DNA from: a virus
Virus record (IMG/VR): IMGVR_UViG_3300032224_001028
Location: 1-63,816 of that record
Strand: one strand, 5' to 3'
Length of the DNA: 63,816 nucleotides
Part shown: positions 51,701-63,700 of the stretch, in pieces
How positions within the stretch are numbered: position 1 is the first letter of the stretch
Layout of the letters: each line of letters opens with the position of its first letter
Made by a program: the position numbers and the translations under genes
The notes under the pieces: model-generated
The model's input: only the letters and a program-made list of their open reading frames with translations
What the model was told of the DNA's origin: nothing
The model's database searches: none

Positions 51701-54700
51701 TTTATTCCGGCTATGGTTGCCTTGGCTCAATCGGCTCAATCGCAAAACAAGAGATCTACTGATGTTCGTAAGATGATGGAGGATTTTGGGAAGGCTAAAG
51801 AAGAATCGTTGAATGCGCTTCCCGTTGGTCAAAGGGTTACAAATCCTGATCTTTCCGAATATACTCCTAAAGAGATAAGCAAACAGGAAACTAGATTAAA
51901 CTCCATTGATACACGGATTGCTTCTATCGAACTTGAGCTACCCAAGGCAAAGGGAGACAGGAAGCGGGATCTACTGAATGAGGGGGCGCAATTATACGCT
52001 CAAAGAAATCAGATTATCCCTACGGTTACTGTTGGTGCAGAGATGCAGAACCAGATTCAGGAAGAGCTTTCTAGGTTTCCGGCTCAGACCGTAACAGACG
52101 AAAAGGGCAAGGTTGTATCAGAAGCAAAGCTAGGCCCAGTACGGGCATTGGCTAAGTATGCCTCAGGAGCAGAGCTTTCGTTCGACGAAATGGCAGAAGA
52201 GCTTCCCGATGGATCTCCCGTATTCGGCAAAGACAAGAACGGGGCCGTCGTTGTGTCACAAAGGGCAATCGACCAGTATCGAAATACTGCCTCTACGATC
52301 TCTGCCCTAGCTCAAGGCAGGAGCGTACTGAACGCTCGGTCAATGCTTGAGGAAAAGCAGGATCAGCAAAAGGCAAAAACCACTTCAGTTGTCGCAAAAG
52401 ATCGCAAGGAGGAGTCCGGCAATCTGTTCAGGGTGCGGGTTACGGACACAGCAACGATGCAGGATCGTGAGGTAGATGTCCGTTCAGAATCTCCCGAAAG
52501 GGCTAGATTAACGATTGCGGGTAGTCCTAAGGATTACGGATTTGATGGTGGAATTAGGGTAGGGGAAGCAATCCCAGTGGGTGCGGGTGATAATAAACAG
52601 GGTGCAAATGTCGGCAAAGCGACAACAATGCCTCAAAATGCGTTCAGGAGGCCGATTACAGGCAAGGAAAGAACATCCTTGGTAAGATCCATTCTGGACG
52701 CCCCGCCTGAGCGTAGAAAGGCTTTACAGAAGATTTCTGAGTCCGTCGGTGGTCTTGTTGAAAACTACAAGAGCATGTTCGACTCGGTGGACTTCACCGC
52801 ACAGGACAATATCTCTGGTGGCGTACAGATCCGATTCTCACCTGACGGAAAGACAAGAAAGCTAGCGATTAGCCTTACCGGACTGCAAAGGGAGCTTCAA
52901 GGAGCCGAAAATCCCGATCAGGTACTTCTTGGGAAGTTTGTCGAGGAAGTTACTCATTCGGTTGGGGTTCAGGTTGTTTCGAGGGAGGAATCACAAAACA
53001 TTTCAAAAACGATGTCACCAAAACTCCGGAGAGCATTCGTTGATTCTTATTACGCATCAGAAAAATCCGCCGGCAAACAGGGCAAGATTAGCTCTGATAG
53101 CGCATTCTCTGGTGAGCTTACCGATTTAGAGCATTATGAAATAGGGCAAGAGTTCATACGAGCGATTGTCCAGAAGGATGAGCGTGTTTTGGGCTTCATG
53201 ACTGAAGAGGCTCAAACCAATCCGGAGTTTTTGCCCTACTTCATAAACGCACTTAAAAAGATCCTAGATGCGATAACTTCCGGTACGTACAAGATGGACG
53301 CTCCTTTAGCCAACGAAGCTAAAGAGCGAATCATCAGCATGATGGACAAGCTAGGAGCGTTAAACAAAATATCTGCGGATCGGGCGAAAATTGGCTATGG
53401 AAACAGTGCCAAGACAACCGACACTGCAACCGTTCAAGGGGTTCCCGCCACAGGATTACCTACTTCTGTTCCTCAGAATAGAAGTGGAGTTGGAACTGGA
53501 TCAGTTAGCCAAACGAATGAGGGAGGAACCACCGGAGCAAGTGGGTTGGCAGGATCTCCCGCTATTTCAACACAAGGACGTAGCTACAATGTAGCTACAC
53601 CAAAAAATACGATGAGCGTTCCCGTTCAAGGGAAACTCGTCGAATTGGGAGATCTAAAATCATCGGCTGGAACAAACCTTCAGCCACGGGATAGGACACG
53701 GGCGGGTAACAGGGAACAAGAGCTAAAAATTGCAAGGAATCCAAATCATGCGATGTGGGCTAGGCCGGCTTCAACTTCTGATACCGGTCTTACGATTGTA
53801 GGCAAGGATGGTCGTATTTATAGCGGTCACGGAAGGACAAACGCCAAGAACCTTGTCTATCAAATGGCCGAGACACCATCGGCAGATCAAGCATTAGGCC
53901 AAAAGAACGCTCAAGGGCTTAGGGATGAGATCAAGAACACGATGCGACAGATGGGCGAACCGGAATCGGAGATAGCAAAGGTCGATACAATGAAACGCCC
54001 CGACTACGTGGGTGTGTATCAGGGTGACGAGAATCCGAGCAAGATCCGGCAATTCGTCAGGGATTCAAACATCGAGGGGATGAGTGTAGCGGAACAAGCA
54101 TCATACGATGCGCTTGAGTTTATCGATAATCCCAAGCTGATCAGCAACCTACGGGCCGGATCGAATGGAGAGATACTTCTTAAGCGCAACGACAAGGTTT
54201 TATCAGATTTCTACAATGCAATCGGATCCCCTAGAGAGTTAAGGAAGAAAGATGGATCTTGGAGTAAGGCCATGGAAAGCAGGGTAATGGGCGCACTCAT
54301 GGCCCTTAACTTCGGTCAGAATAGCGATACTCTCATCACAACCCTTACGGAAGATGCTGAAAATCTCGGTCTTATTGGACTCCGTGCTGGACTTGTACAG
54401 GCTGGGCCTGATCTTGCGATTCTCGGTGATGGGGAATTGGACATTAAGCCAACCCTGACAAGGGCCGTGGAAGAGTTTGTTAAGTACAAAGAAAACGATG
54501 GGAAAATGGAGGACTTCTTAAGCCAAGGGAGACTCCAAGGGATTGAATCGGAAGCGTCACAAGAGACTGAGTTCATGATGAGAACCATCGCAGAGAATCC
54601 CACGGGCCGAGCGATTGGTGACTTCCTGAGAACCTATGCGGTTTCCGCAGTAGCCATGAAGCGAGAGCGTCAAGCCTACGGGGGTGGGATGTTCCCCGAA

Positions 54701-57700
54701 ACAGAAGTACCCCTCAATGTCATGGATGTTCTCAAAATGGCAACATCCATTGTATCAAAGGGTGATTCAACACAGACCCTTAGTAGTCCCGCAAGGAATA
54801 CCGCAGAGACGTTAGCCGGAAAACTTTCAGCATTTCTTGATCTTTCCAAGAATCCACAAAAGCAAAAAATCGCCCAATACGTTGCAAACTACCATAAAAA
54901 CGGTTTATACGGGCTAATCAATAAGATGCTTGAACCGGTTCCATCCGGAGCATCCCTGCCTCCTCAGGCATACCAATTTGAAGAGAGACTTGAGAAGATC
55001 CTTTCGGTTGGTGATCCGGCTATCGACATCACGCTTCCAGATGGCAACAAGGTAAAGCTGGACGGTGTAGGAGCAAGCAAGGTACTTGCGGGTTTCTTGG
55101 AAGGCGTAAGCAAGCAACAGGACAACTTTAGAGAACTGATTGGAAAGGTTACTGCCGGAAGAGACTGGGTTGCGCTAGTTGCCTCTCCCAAAAAGATGAA
55201 GAGGCTTGCCGAGAAAATAATTTTCGAAAAGAAGGGCATAGTTGCAGATGACGCAAAAGATATTCTTCGGGCCACGATTGCCGTCAATACATTGGATGAA
55301 ATGGATGAGGCGATTGCTGAAATCCAAAAATACGCAAGAGTAACGCAAGATAAGAAGAATCTTTATTTGGACACCGAGAACACTGGCTATGCCCACCGGT
55401 TAATTCTTATTCAATGGGACGGGTTAAATTGGGAGGCAGAAGTACAGATTAACTTACCCGAAATGTTGTTGGCTAAGGATATTGGACATCGTTTTTACGA
55501 AAAGATCCGTAGCCTTGAGGCTTTAGCTACAACTCTTCGAAATAATGAAGAAGTTCTGGCTATCGAACGTCAAATCGAAGAACTAAAAGAAAAGGTTAAT
55601 CAGGTTTGGCGAGGCGCACGGGACTTGATCACTAAACGCTTAAACGCATCCAAGGATCTTACCCGTGGAGCTTCAAACGTGGAGACAAGTGGAAATCGAG
55701 TAAGCGGAATATCATCGCAACGCCAAGCCCTTACTCCAAGTACTGCAACAGGGGTATCATCAACATCAAATAGTTCTGTTTTTGGATCCGAAATCAATTC
55801 TTCGAGATCCGGAGCCTTGGACGCTTCATCAGGTGTTGTTGGCATGACAACAATCAATAGCCAGAAATACGCAGTTCCGCAACCCGAAAGTATCGTTTAT
55901 GCAAATGTCGAGGATTTCAGGGGTACGGTGGATAGTTCTAGGTTGGCAAACGTTCCAGAAAACGAGGCTTCTCTTGGTACTATCTTCAATACAAAGGCAT
56001 CAGGATCATTCGTCGTTAAGCTAGATAAGCTGATTTCACCGGTAAATGAGCTTAACGACGAGGGATTTGTAGCAGGAAAGAAGGCGGATCCACGACAAAC
56101 AGCTATCAATCGCATGGTTTCAAACCTTGATGGAGAGACATTTACACCAAGAGAACCTATTGACCTTGCGGATAACGGTGATGGGACTTACACAATTATT
56201 GACGGAAATGCTACTGCCCAAGGACTTATGTTGGCAGGATGGCAAAATGCGGTTGGAGTTGTTAAGGAGTTTGCCCTTTCAGCCCCCCGTCGAAACACTC
56301 AAGACGCTAATCAATTAAGCCTATTTGACGAAACCGGAAGTGCTTCGGTGTTGTCAAACAGCAAACAAGGGGGTATTGAAAGTGGAGAACAATATGGACA
56401 ACCAAGAACAAGACAATCAACCGGAGAATCCGCCCAAACTCAGGACGGACTACGAGGGAGCGATGAGCTTTTTGGCGAATACGCCAACGGATCAACTCAA
56501 CCAACTAGCCAAGAATCCGGCACTCCTAGAGAAGTTTATTCTAGAGAGGTATCCGGAAACGGAATGGATTCAGTCGGACAACGAGGCGGAGTCGAGCCAA
56601 CAGGCGGAACTAGATCAGGAGACGGTGTACAAAGCGGAACGCAAGATGCTAATACTATCGACGGAGAATCCGGAAGAGTGGTCAGTAATCAAGACGGTGC
56701 TAGAGAAAATCTGCCCGTTCGATCTAAACCTACCGTAGAACGTCCTGCGGAGGGTTCGCCCGACAGAAATCACGAAATTGCCCCTGAGGACATACTTGCC
56801 CCAAGGGGTGACGTAACAAGACTCAAGACAAACATATCGGTAATTAAACTACTCAAGCAACTTGAGTCAGAGGACAGGAATGCAACGACTGAAGAGAAAA
56901 AGATCCTAGCTCAGTACGTAGGATGGGGTGGTTTGTCACAAGCCTTAGATGAAGATAAAGCAGAAAGAGCAAGTGACATGGATTTTCAGCGACGATACAT
57001 GGATGAGGAAACAATTAAGTCGATTGAAAACTGGAATAAGAAATACGGTAAGTATTACACTGAAGTAAAAGACCTTCTTTCTGAGGATGAGTTTAGATCT
57101 GCAAAGGCAAGTACAACTAATGCCCACTATACGTCGCCTCAGGTCATTAAATACATGTGGGATGCGGTCAGGAAACTGGGATTCGATGGCGGAACAGTAC
57201 TCGAACCCGCCGGTGGGGTTGGTCACTTCTTTGGGCTAATGCCGAAGGATATGGCCGATGCGTCCTACACAAAGGCCGTCGAGCTTGACTCTCTATCCGG
57301 AAGGATCATGCGGAAACTCTATCCCGAAACCGACGTTCAGATCACAGGATTTCAGGATGCAGAGATTCCTGATAATTCTATCGACCTTGCCATATCGAAC
57401 GTGCCTTTTGCCAATGTTGCAATATACGATGCCGGCCTTGAAGCGCAGGGTGCGCCCAAATTGTCACTTCATAACTATTTCTTTGCCAAGGCACTTGAGA
57501 AGGTTCGGCCCAGCGGGGTTATAGCCTTTATCACAACAAGCAATACTCTGGACGCCAACGTTGCTCAGAGGAAATGGATTGCAGACCACGGGGAACTAAT
57601 TGGCGCAGTAAGACTTCCAAACACTGCATTCAGCGAAAATGCAAATACAGAGGTCACCACGGACATTATTTTCATGAGAAAGCCGGACGGCAAGATGCCT

Positions 57701-60700
57701 AGCTTTAGTCCGGAGTCATTCAAAAGCACAAAAGAAGTGCCACTAGAGAACGGTGGAACAGTTAAGATCAATGAGTACTTCGCAAGCAATCCCGACATGA
57801 TTCTTGGCCGACTTGCCAACGACGGATCTATGTACGGGGGCAAGGAAGAGATGACGGTACATCCTTTTCAGGATGGCCGAACATTAGAGAGCGTTCTTAG
57901 TCAGTCCCTAGAGAAGTTGTCCGGAGACGTAATGGGCCAGAGCAAACCGGTCAATATGGACGCAGTAAGAAGCGAAGAAGCGATGAGGGGCAAGAAGGTT
58001 GGGACTCTGGCGATGCTTGAGGACGGGAAACTTGGCATAGCCGGAGTAGAAAACTCGGATGAAGAAATCCTTAGTCCAAAAAATCGGCCTATTGCCATGG
58101 GATTCATGCAAGTCAGGGACGCCCTGAATGAATTGTATCGGATGGAAATGGATCCGGAATCTCAGGACGCCGAGATTGAAGATCAACGGAAGGCACTAAA
58201 TGTTGCCTATGACAACTTTGTGGCACGGAATGGATCATTCCATGCAAATAGTAAGCTATTAGACTTTGATCCTGACTATTACCGGATCATAGGAGCCGAA
58301 AATGAGGTAAAGTCTGATAGCAAGGCCGAGAACGTTAAGAAGTTCCTGACTAGGAAAAAGAACTACACAAAGGGTGATATTTTCACAAAGCGGATCCTCA
58401 CCCCAAGGCAGGAGCCTACTTCTGCTTCATCCGTTGAGGATGCTATGGGCATATCCCTTGGATGGAAAGGCACTCTCGACACCGACTACATCGCCGGATT
58501 GGTTGGCAAGTCAAAAGAGGAGGTCGAGAAAGACATTCTTGGCAAGGGTATTGGGTTCAGGGATCCATCTACCGGTCTTGTGTCCACAAAGGAAGAATAC
58601 CTGAGTGGCAACGTAAGAAAGAAACTTAAGATAGCCGAGGAAAAGGCCAAAAAAGACAACAGTTACGAGGCAAACATTGAAGCATTAAAGAAAGTGCAAC
58701 CGGTGGATGTGCCATTCTCCGACATATCAATGAACCTTGGGGCGAACTGGATCCCGACGGACATTATTTCTGACTTTGGTAGAAGCATACTCAAGACACG
58801 GGTTACAGTAACGTACAGCAAGGGGGTCGGGGATGTTTCTTCAGATAGGTACACGGTTACTTACGGATCCGACGGCAAGGGCGCAAGATCAATGGCCGAT
58901 CTTCCCTCAGAAGCCACAAGCATCTACGGCACGGATAGAATGTCAGGAGTTCGACTGCTTGAGATGGCACTTAACATGCAAACGCCGATGGTATTTGACA
59001 CAATCGACGAAAAGAAGGTTTTGAATGCCGGTGAAACCGAAAAGGCAAAACTTGCCATGGAGAAGATCAAGGAATCTTTCGCCCAATACGCATCATCCAA
59101 GCCTGAAGTTTCTGAAGAACTCGCAAAACAGTACAACGAGAAGCGGAACTCCCATGCGTTACGTCAGTACGATGGTCAATTCCTCACATTCCCGTGGCTT
59201 GCTAAGGGATACGACTTATATCCAGACAAAAAGAACGTGGTTTGGAGGGCTATTCAGGACGGCAAAATGCTTATTGCTCACGGGGTTGGAGGAGGAAAGA
59301 CGGTCATCGGCACTGCTTTGACCATGGAACTTCGTCGCCTTGGACTAGCCAAGAAGCCGATGATCGTTGTCCATAACGCTACTTTGGAACAGTTTGCCGG
59401 AACGATTGGAAGAATGGCCCCGACTTCCCGTGTCCTTGTTGCCCGTAAAAAAGACTTCGAAAAGAGCAAGCGAAAGGAGTTTGTGGCGAAAATAGCCTCA
59501 GGAGACTGGGATGCGGTCGTGATGGCCCACTCAACATTTAACCAGATCAAAGACGATCCGGAATACGTAAAAAAGATTACCTATGAGCTTATAGATGAGC
59601 TTCGGGATGCAATCACTCAAACCATGAGTGAAAGCAACGAGGTGAGTCGTTACGGCAGGATCTCCAAAAAGAAAGATCCATCCGTAAAGGAGAAGGAGAA
59701 GCAGATCAAGAGGCTCGAAGAAAGACTCAAGCGAGTACAAGAGCGCAAGGTCGATGATGTCCTTACGTTCCAAGAACTAGGGGTGGACGCTATTATTCTG
59801 GACGAGGCGCATATCTACAAAAAGATGCCTTTCGTAACAAAGCTAAAGAATATCGCCGGCATCGATAATTCGCCCACCGAATCAGGAACAAGCTTATTAA
59901 CCAAAGCACGATTTATTCAGGAAAAGAACAAGGGCCGGAACATCTTCACGATGACTGGCACACCGGTAACAAATACCCTTGGTGAAGTTTGGAATCAGGT
60001 TCGCCTTATCGATCCCGAACTATTGGCCGAGTTTGGTTCATCTAGCTTTGATTCGTTTGTTTCTACATTTGCAGAGGTAGAGAGAAGTGCAGAGCTAAGG
60101 GCCAACGGAAAATATAAGAGCATCCAACGTCTATCGAAATTGGCTAACTTGCCTGAGTGGAACAAGATGTTCCGGACTAGAGCAGACGTCAAGATGGGCG
60201 GGGATATGGTCGTAAAGAACCGGCCTGAAATCAAAGATGGAAAACCTGACCTTATTGCGGTCGAGGCAACTCCTCAGGTAATCGAATACAAAAAGATTAT
60301 CGATAGAATCATCGATGATTTTGACAGCATGGATGGACGAGAAAAGAAGGAAAACAGTCATATTCCGCTAGTTACTTACAATGCTTGCAAACTTGCATCA
60401 ATCGACATGCGTTTGGTGGATGACAAGGCAAAGGATGAGGCGGGAAGTAAATCAAACACCATGATTGAAAAGGTGTTCGAACTTTACAAGAGAACGAATG
60501 ATTACAACGGAACCCAAGTAATCTTCTCTGATCGTTACCGGCCCATGAAAACGGAATCCTTGTCATTCAATGGATTGGATTCGGGCGTTGAAACTGATGA
60601 CAGTGAAGATTCGGGAATGGATCTTATTTCTGGTGCAAAAGAGGAAGAAAAAGAAGAGCGTGAAGCGGAATCCATGGGCGGATTCAACCTTTATACAGAC

Positions 60701-63700
60701 ATCAAAGAGAAGCTGATCAAAAAGGGAGTAAAGCCTGAAGAGATTGCAATTATTAACGATTTCAAGACCGATCAAGCAAAAGAGCAGTTATTCGAGAGGG
60801 TGAACAACGGAACTGTTCGTATCATTATCGGATCGACACAAAAGCTGGGAACTGGCGTGAATATGCAAGGCCGGATGATTGCCGGACATAACTTGGACGT
60901 GCCTTGGACTCCGGCAGAGATGGAGCAACGGGACGGGCGGGTAATCCGTCAGGGCAACATTCACTCAGAGCTTGGCATACCGGTCGAGATCTACCGGTAC
61001 GGTATGAAGGATACGTTGGATTCGGCCCTTTGGCAGAAGCTAGAGTTTAAGGAAAGATTCATTAAACAGGCATTGAGTGGCAAGATTAGCGGTCGTGTCA
61101 TTGAGGATGATTCGGGGCTACTCAGCCTAGCAGAGCAAAAGGCGATCTTGTCCGGCCCGATGGGGCTTGAGAAGTTTAACACCGAGACAAAGATCCGTGA
61201 GCTAGAAAATCAGGAACGGGCATGGGTGCAATCATCGTTCGATGCGATTCAGGCCGGCAAGACTGCCGAGCTTCAGGTTAAGGCATACGAAAACAGGCTT
61301 AACCAGACAAGGGAGTTCCTAAGCGAAGTATCAAACTGGACGCCTGAGCCTACGGCCATGATTGAAGGCGTAGCATTAACGAAAGAAAACGACATCCGTG
61401 ACGCTATTCAGGAGTACTTTGATAAGCGCAGAGATCAGGCCATCCAAACCGGAAAATCGTTCCGAGCATCAGTAGAAGCAAAGAAGCCTTTGGGAGAATT
61501 TACATACAATGGAACAAAAATAACTCTTTCGCCAGCTTCAGTAGATGAAGTGCTAGGTGAACCGGATCCCAAGAAAGCCATTAAGGTAGAAACCGGCGTC
61601 ATGGTCAATGGCCGTGACTTGGGTGCAAAGGTAAAGAGCGCAGGATACGTCGTGAGCGCATTAAGGGATCTCGTTAAGAACCTTAAGAGTTATGAGCAAC
61701 AGTTTATCAACGGCATGGGATCGGCCCAAGAAACGGCAGATTCAGCGACAATCGCATCCTCCAAGGCATTCCCAAGGAAGGAAGAGCTAGATGGTCTTAG
61801 AGCTAAATACGCTAAGATCATGGAGGATTACACGGACAAGGGTAAGACAAATAGGGTTGAAGCAGAGCAAATGCAGTTAAACGCTCCCGCCCTTACGCCA
61901 AGCAAGGCAAGCCTACTCTCCAAAGATGCTATGAACCTGATCGAGCCTATTGCTAGGTCGTTCGTTTCCCCGCAGACATCGCTAGACGAGGCTATTCAGA
62001 TTGGCCGGATCGCACTCATCAAAGCAGTGCAGGGATTCGATCCGAATGCCGGTGATTTTGATAAATACGCAAAGGCAGTAGTTCGGAACGCACTTAAAAA
62101 GAACTACTCAAGGAACGAGGCGTCGGCCCGTGAGATCTCCATGAGATCCATGAACATTGACTCTCCGGTGTCCGGAGAAAGCACGGCCCCGCTGGGTAGC
62201 ATCATTCCGGACGAAAACCAGAGCTTGCCGTCGCAGTCGGCGATTACAAACGACGCACAGAGGCTCATGCAAACCATGATTGACGGACTACCGGTGCGCC
62301 CACGGACGGTTGTATCGGCATACATGAACGGGGAAGGGGTTGCCCAAATCGCAGAAAAGATGGGCATTTCCCGCCAATACGCTTTGACGATGCTCAACAA
62401 TGCTCTCTCAGTACTCCGGAAAAGGTTGGCAAAGGTCGGGATCGAGGAAACCAAGGATCTCATCTCCGGATCCACACGGGAGATTATATCCAGACTGAAC
62501 GCACCGTTAAGAGCAATCACAACGGAAGAGGAGAAGGCTCAGGCCGAGTATCTCACCGAATTGGCCCAAAGCAGAGGATTGACGTTGGATCAGTTTGCCA
62601 CGGAAAGAATCGATGAGTTCCTAGATAGCGCAAAGGCATGGAGACAGGCGCATCCTATTCAAGATGATGACATGCAAGTACTTGGGGCTTCAAATAGGCG
62701 CATCAAATCAAAGTTCCTCACGCCAGTCAGCAAGAGATATGAGGCAGAACAGTTTGAACTAGCATTCGTTAAATCAATGGTAGAGGTGGCAGACAAAGAC
62801 CAAGCCGGAAAGCAGGACATGTCAGAAGAAGGCAAAGCATATCTAATCGATGTCCTTGCCGAGTATCTAGCGTCGAAAACGTCTTTGGATGAAGTGGCAA
62901 AGGGGCAGATCCAGACAGATAAAAGCTTAGATAAATACCCCGATCTCAAGTGGTCTTTTCAGAAGTTTGGTAAAATTGCAGATAAAAACTCTGCGTTTTA
63001 TGATCTCAGTCAGGAGAACAACAAGAAAATATGGGAAGCATATAAACTGCTTGAACAGAACGAAAATAACTCAGTAATCGCATTCGAAAACGACCAAGGC
63101 GACAAACTTCTAGTATCTAAAGCAATAATCAATCCTGAAGATAATGTCGGAATAAATGACTACAACTATAAAGAAGTTCCACTCACAGATTTCAGAAACA
63201 CCGCATACCGACTTACAAAATACACAAGCAGTTTTGGAATACTCGGTGCAATTACAAACCCAACGACAGTAATTACCCCCGAAGGAGACAGCATTACACC
63301 GGCTTGGCATTCATTCTTTCCAAATAAAACTCAGGCAGTGATGAGTGCGATGGGCATAAAGAACCCGCAAAGGGAGACGTACGACGATTACAAGCCTATG
63401 GAATCCTTATTCTCTCCCAGTCGGAATCCAGACATGGATGCAGTTGAGGAGTACATGGACTATCTAGGTAAAGAGTTGCCTGAAACGAATGAGCTAATCA
63501 ACAAGGCAGATAACGAACGTAACAGATTCAAAATCACAGGAAACCCAACGCTAGCCAACCCCGCTAAGGGCATGGGGCGCAACCTAGTGAATGCAGTGGA
63601 TGAGGCTCGAAAAGACATACTGCAACGCCGGCCAGACGTTATCGTGATGGCCGAGGCCCGTGCGCTACTCGCAAATGACGAGGAAGGCGTAAAGCGCATG

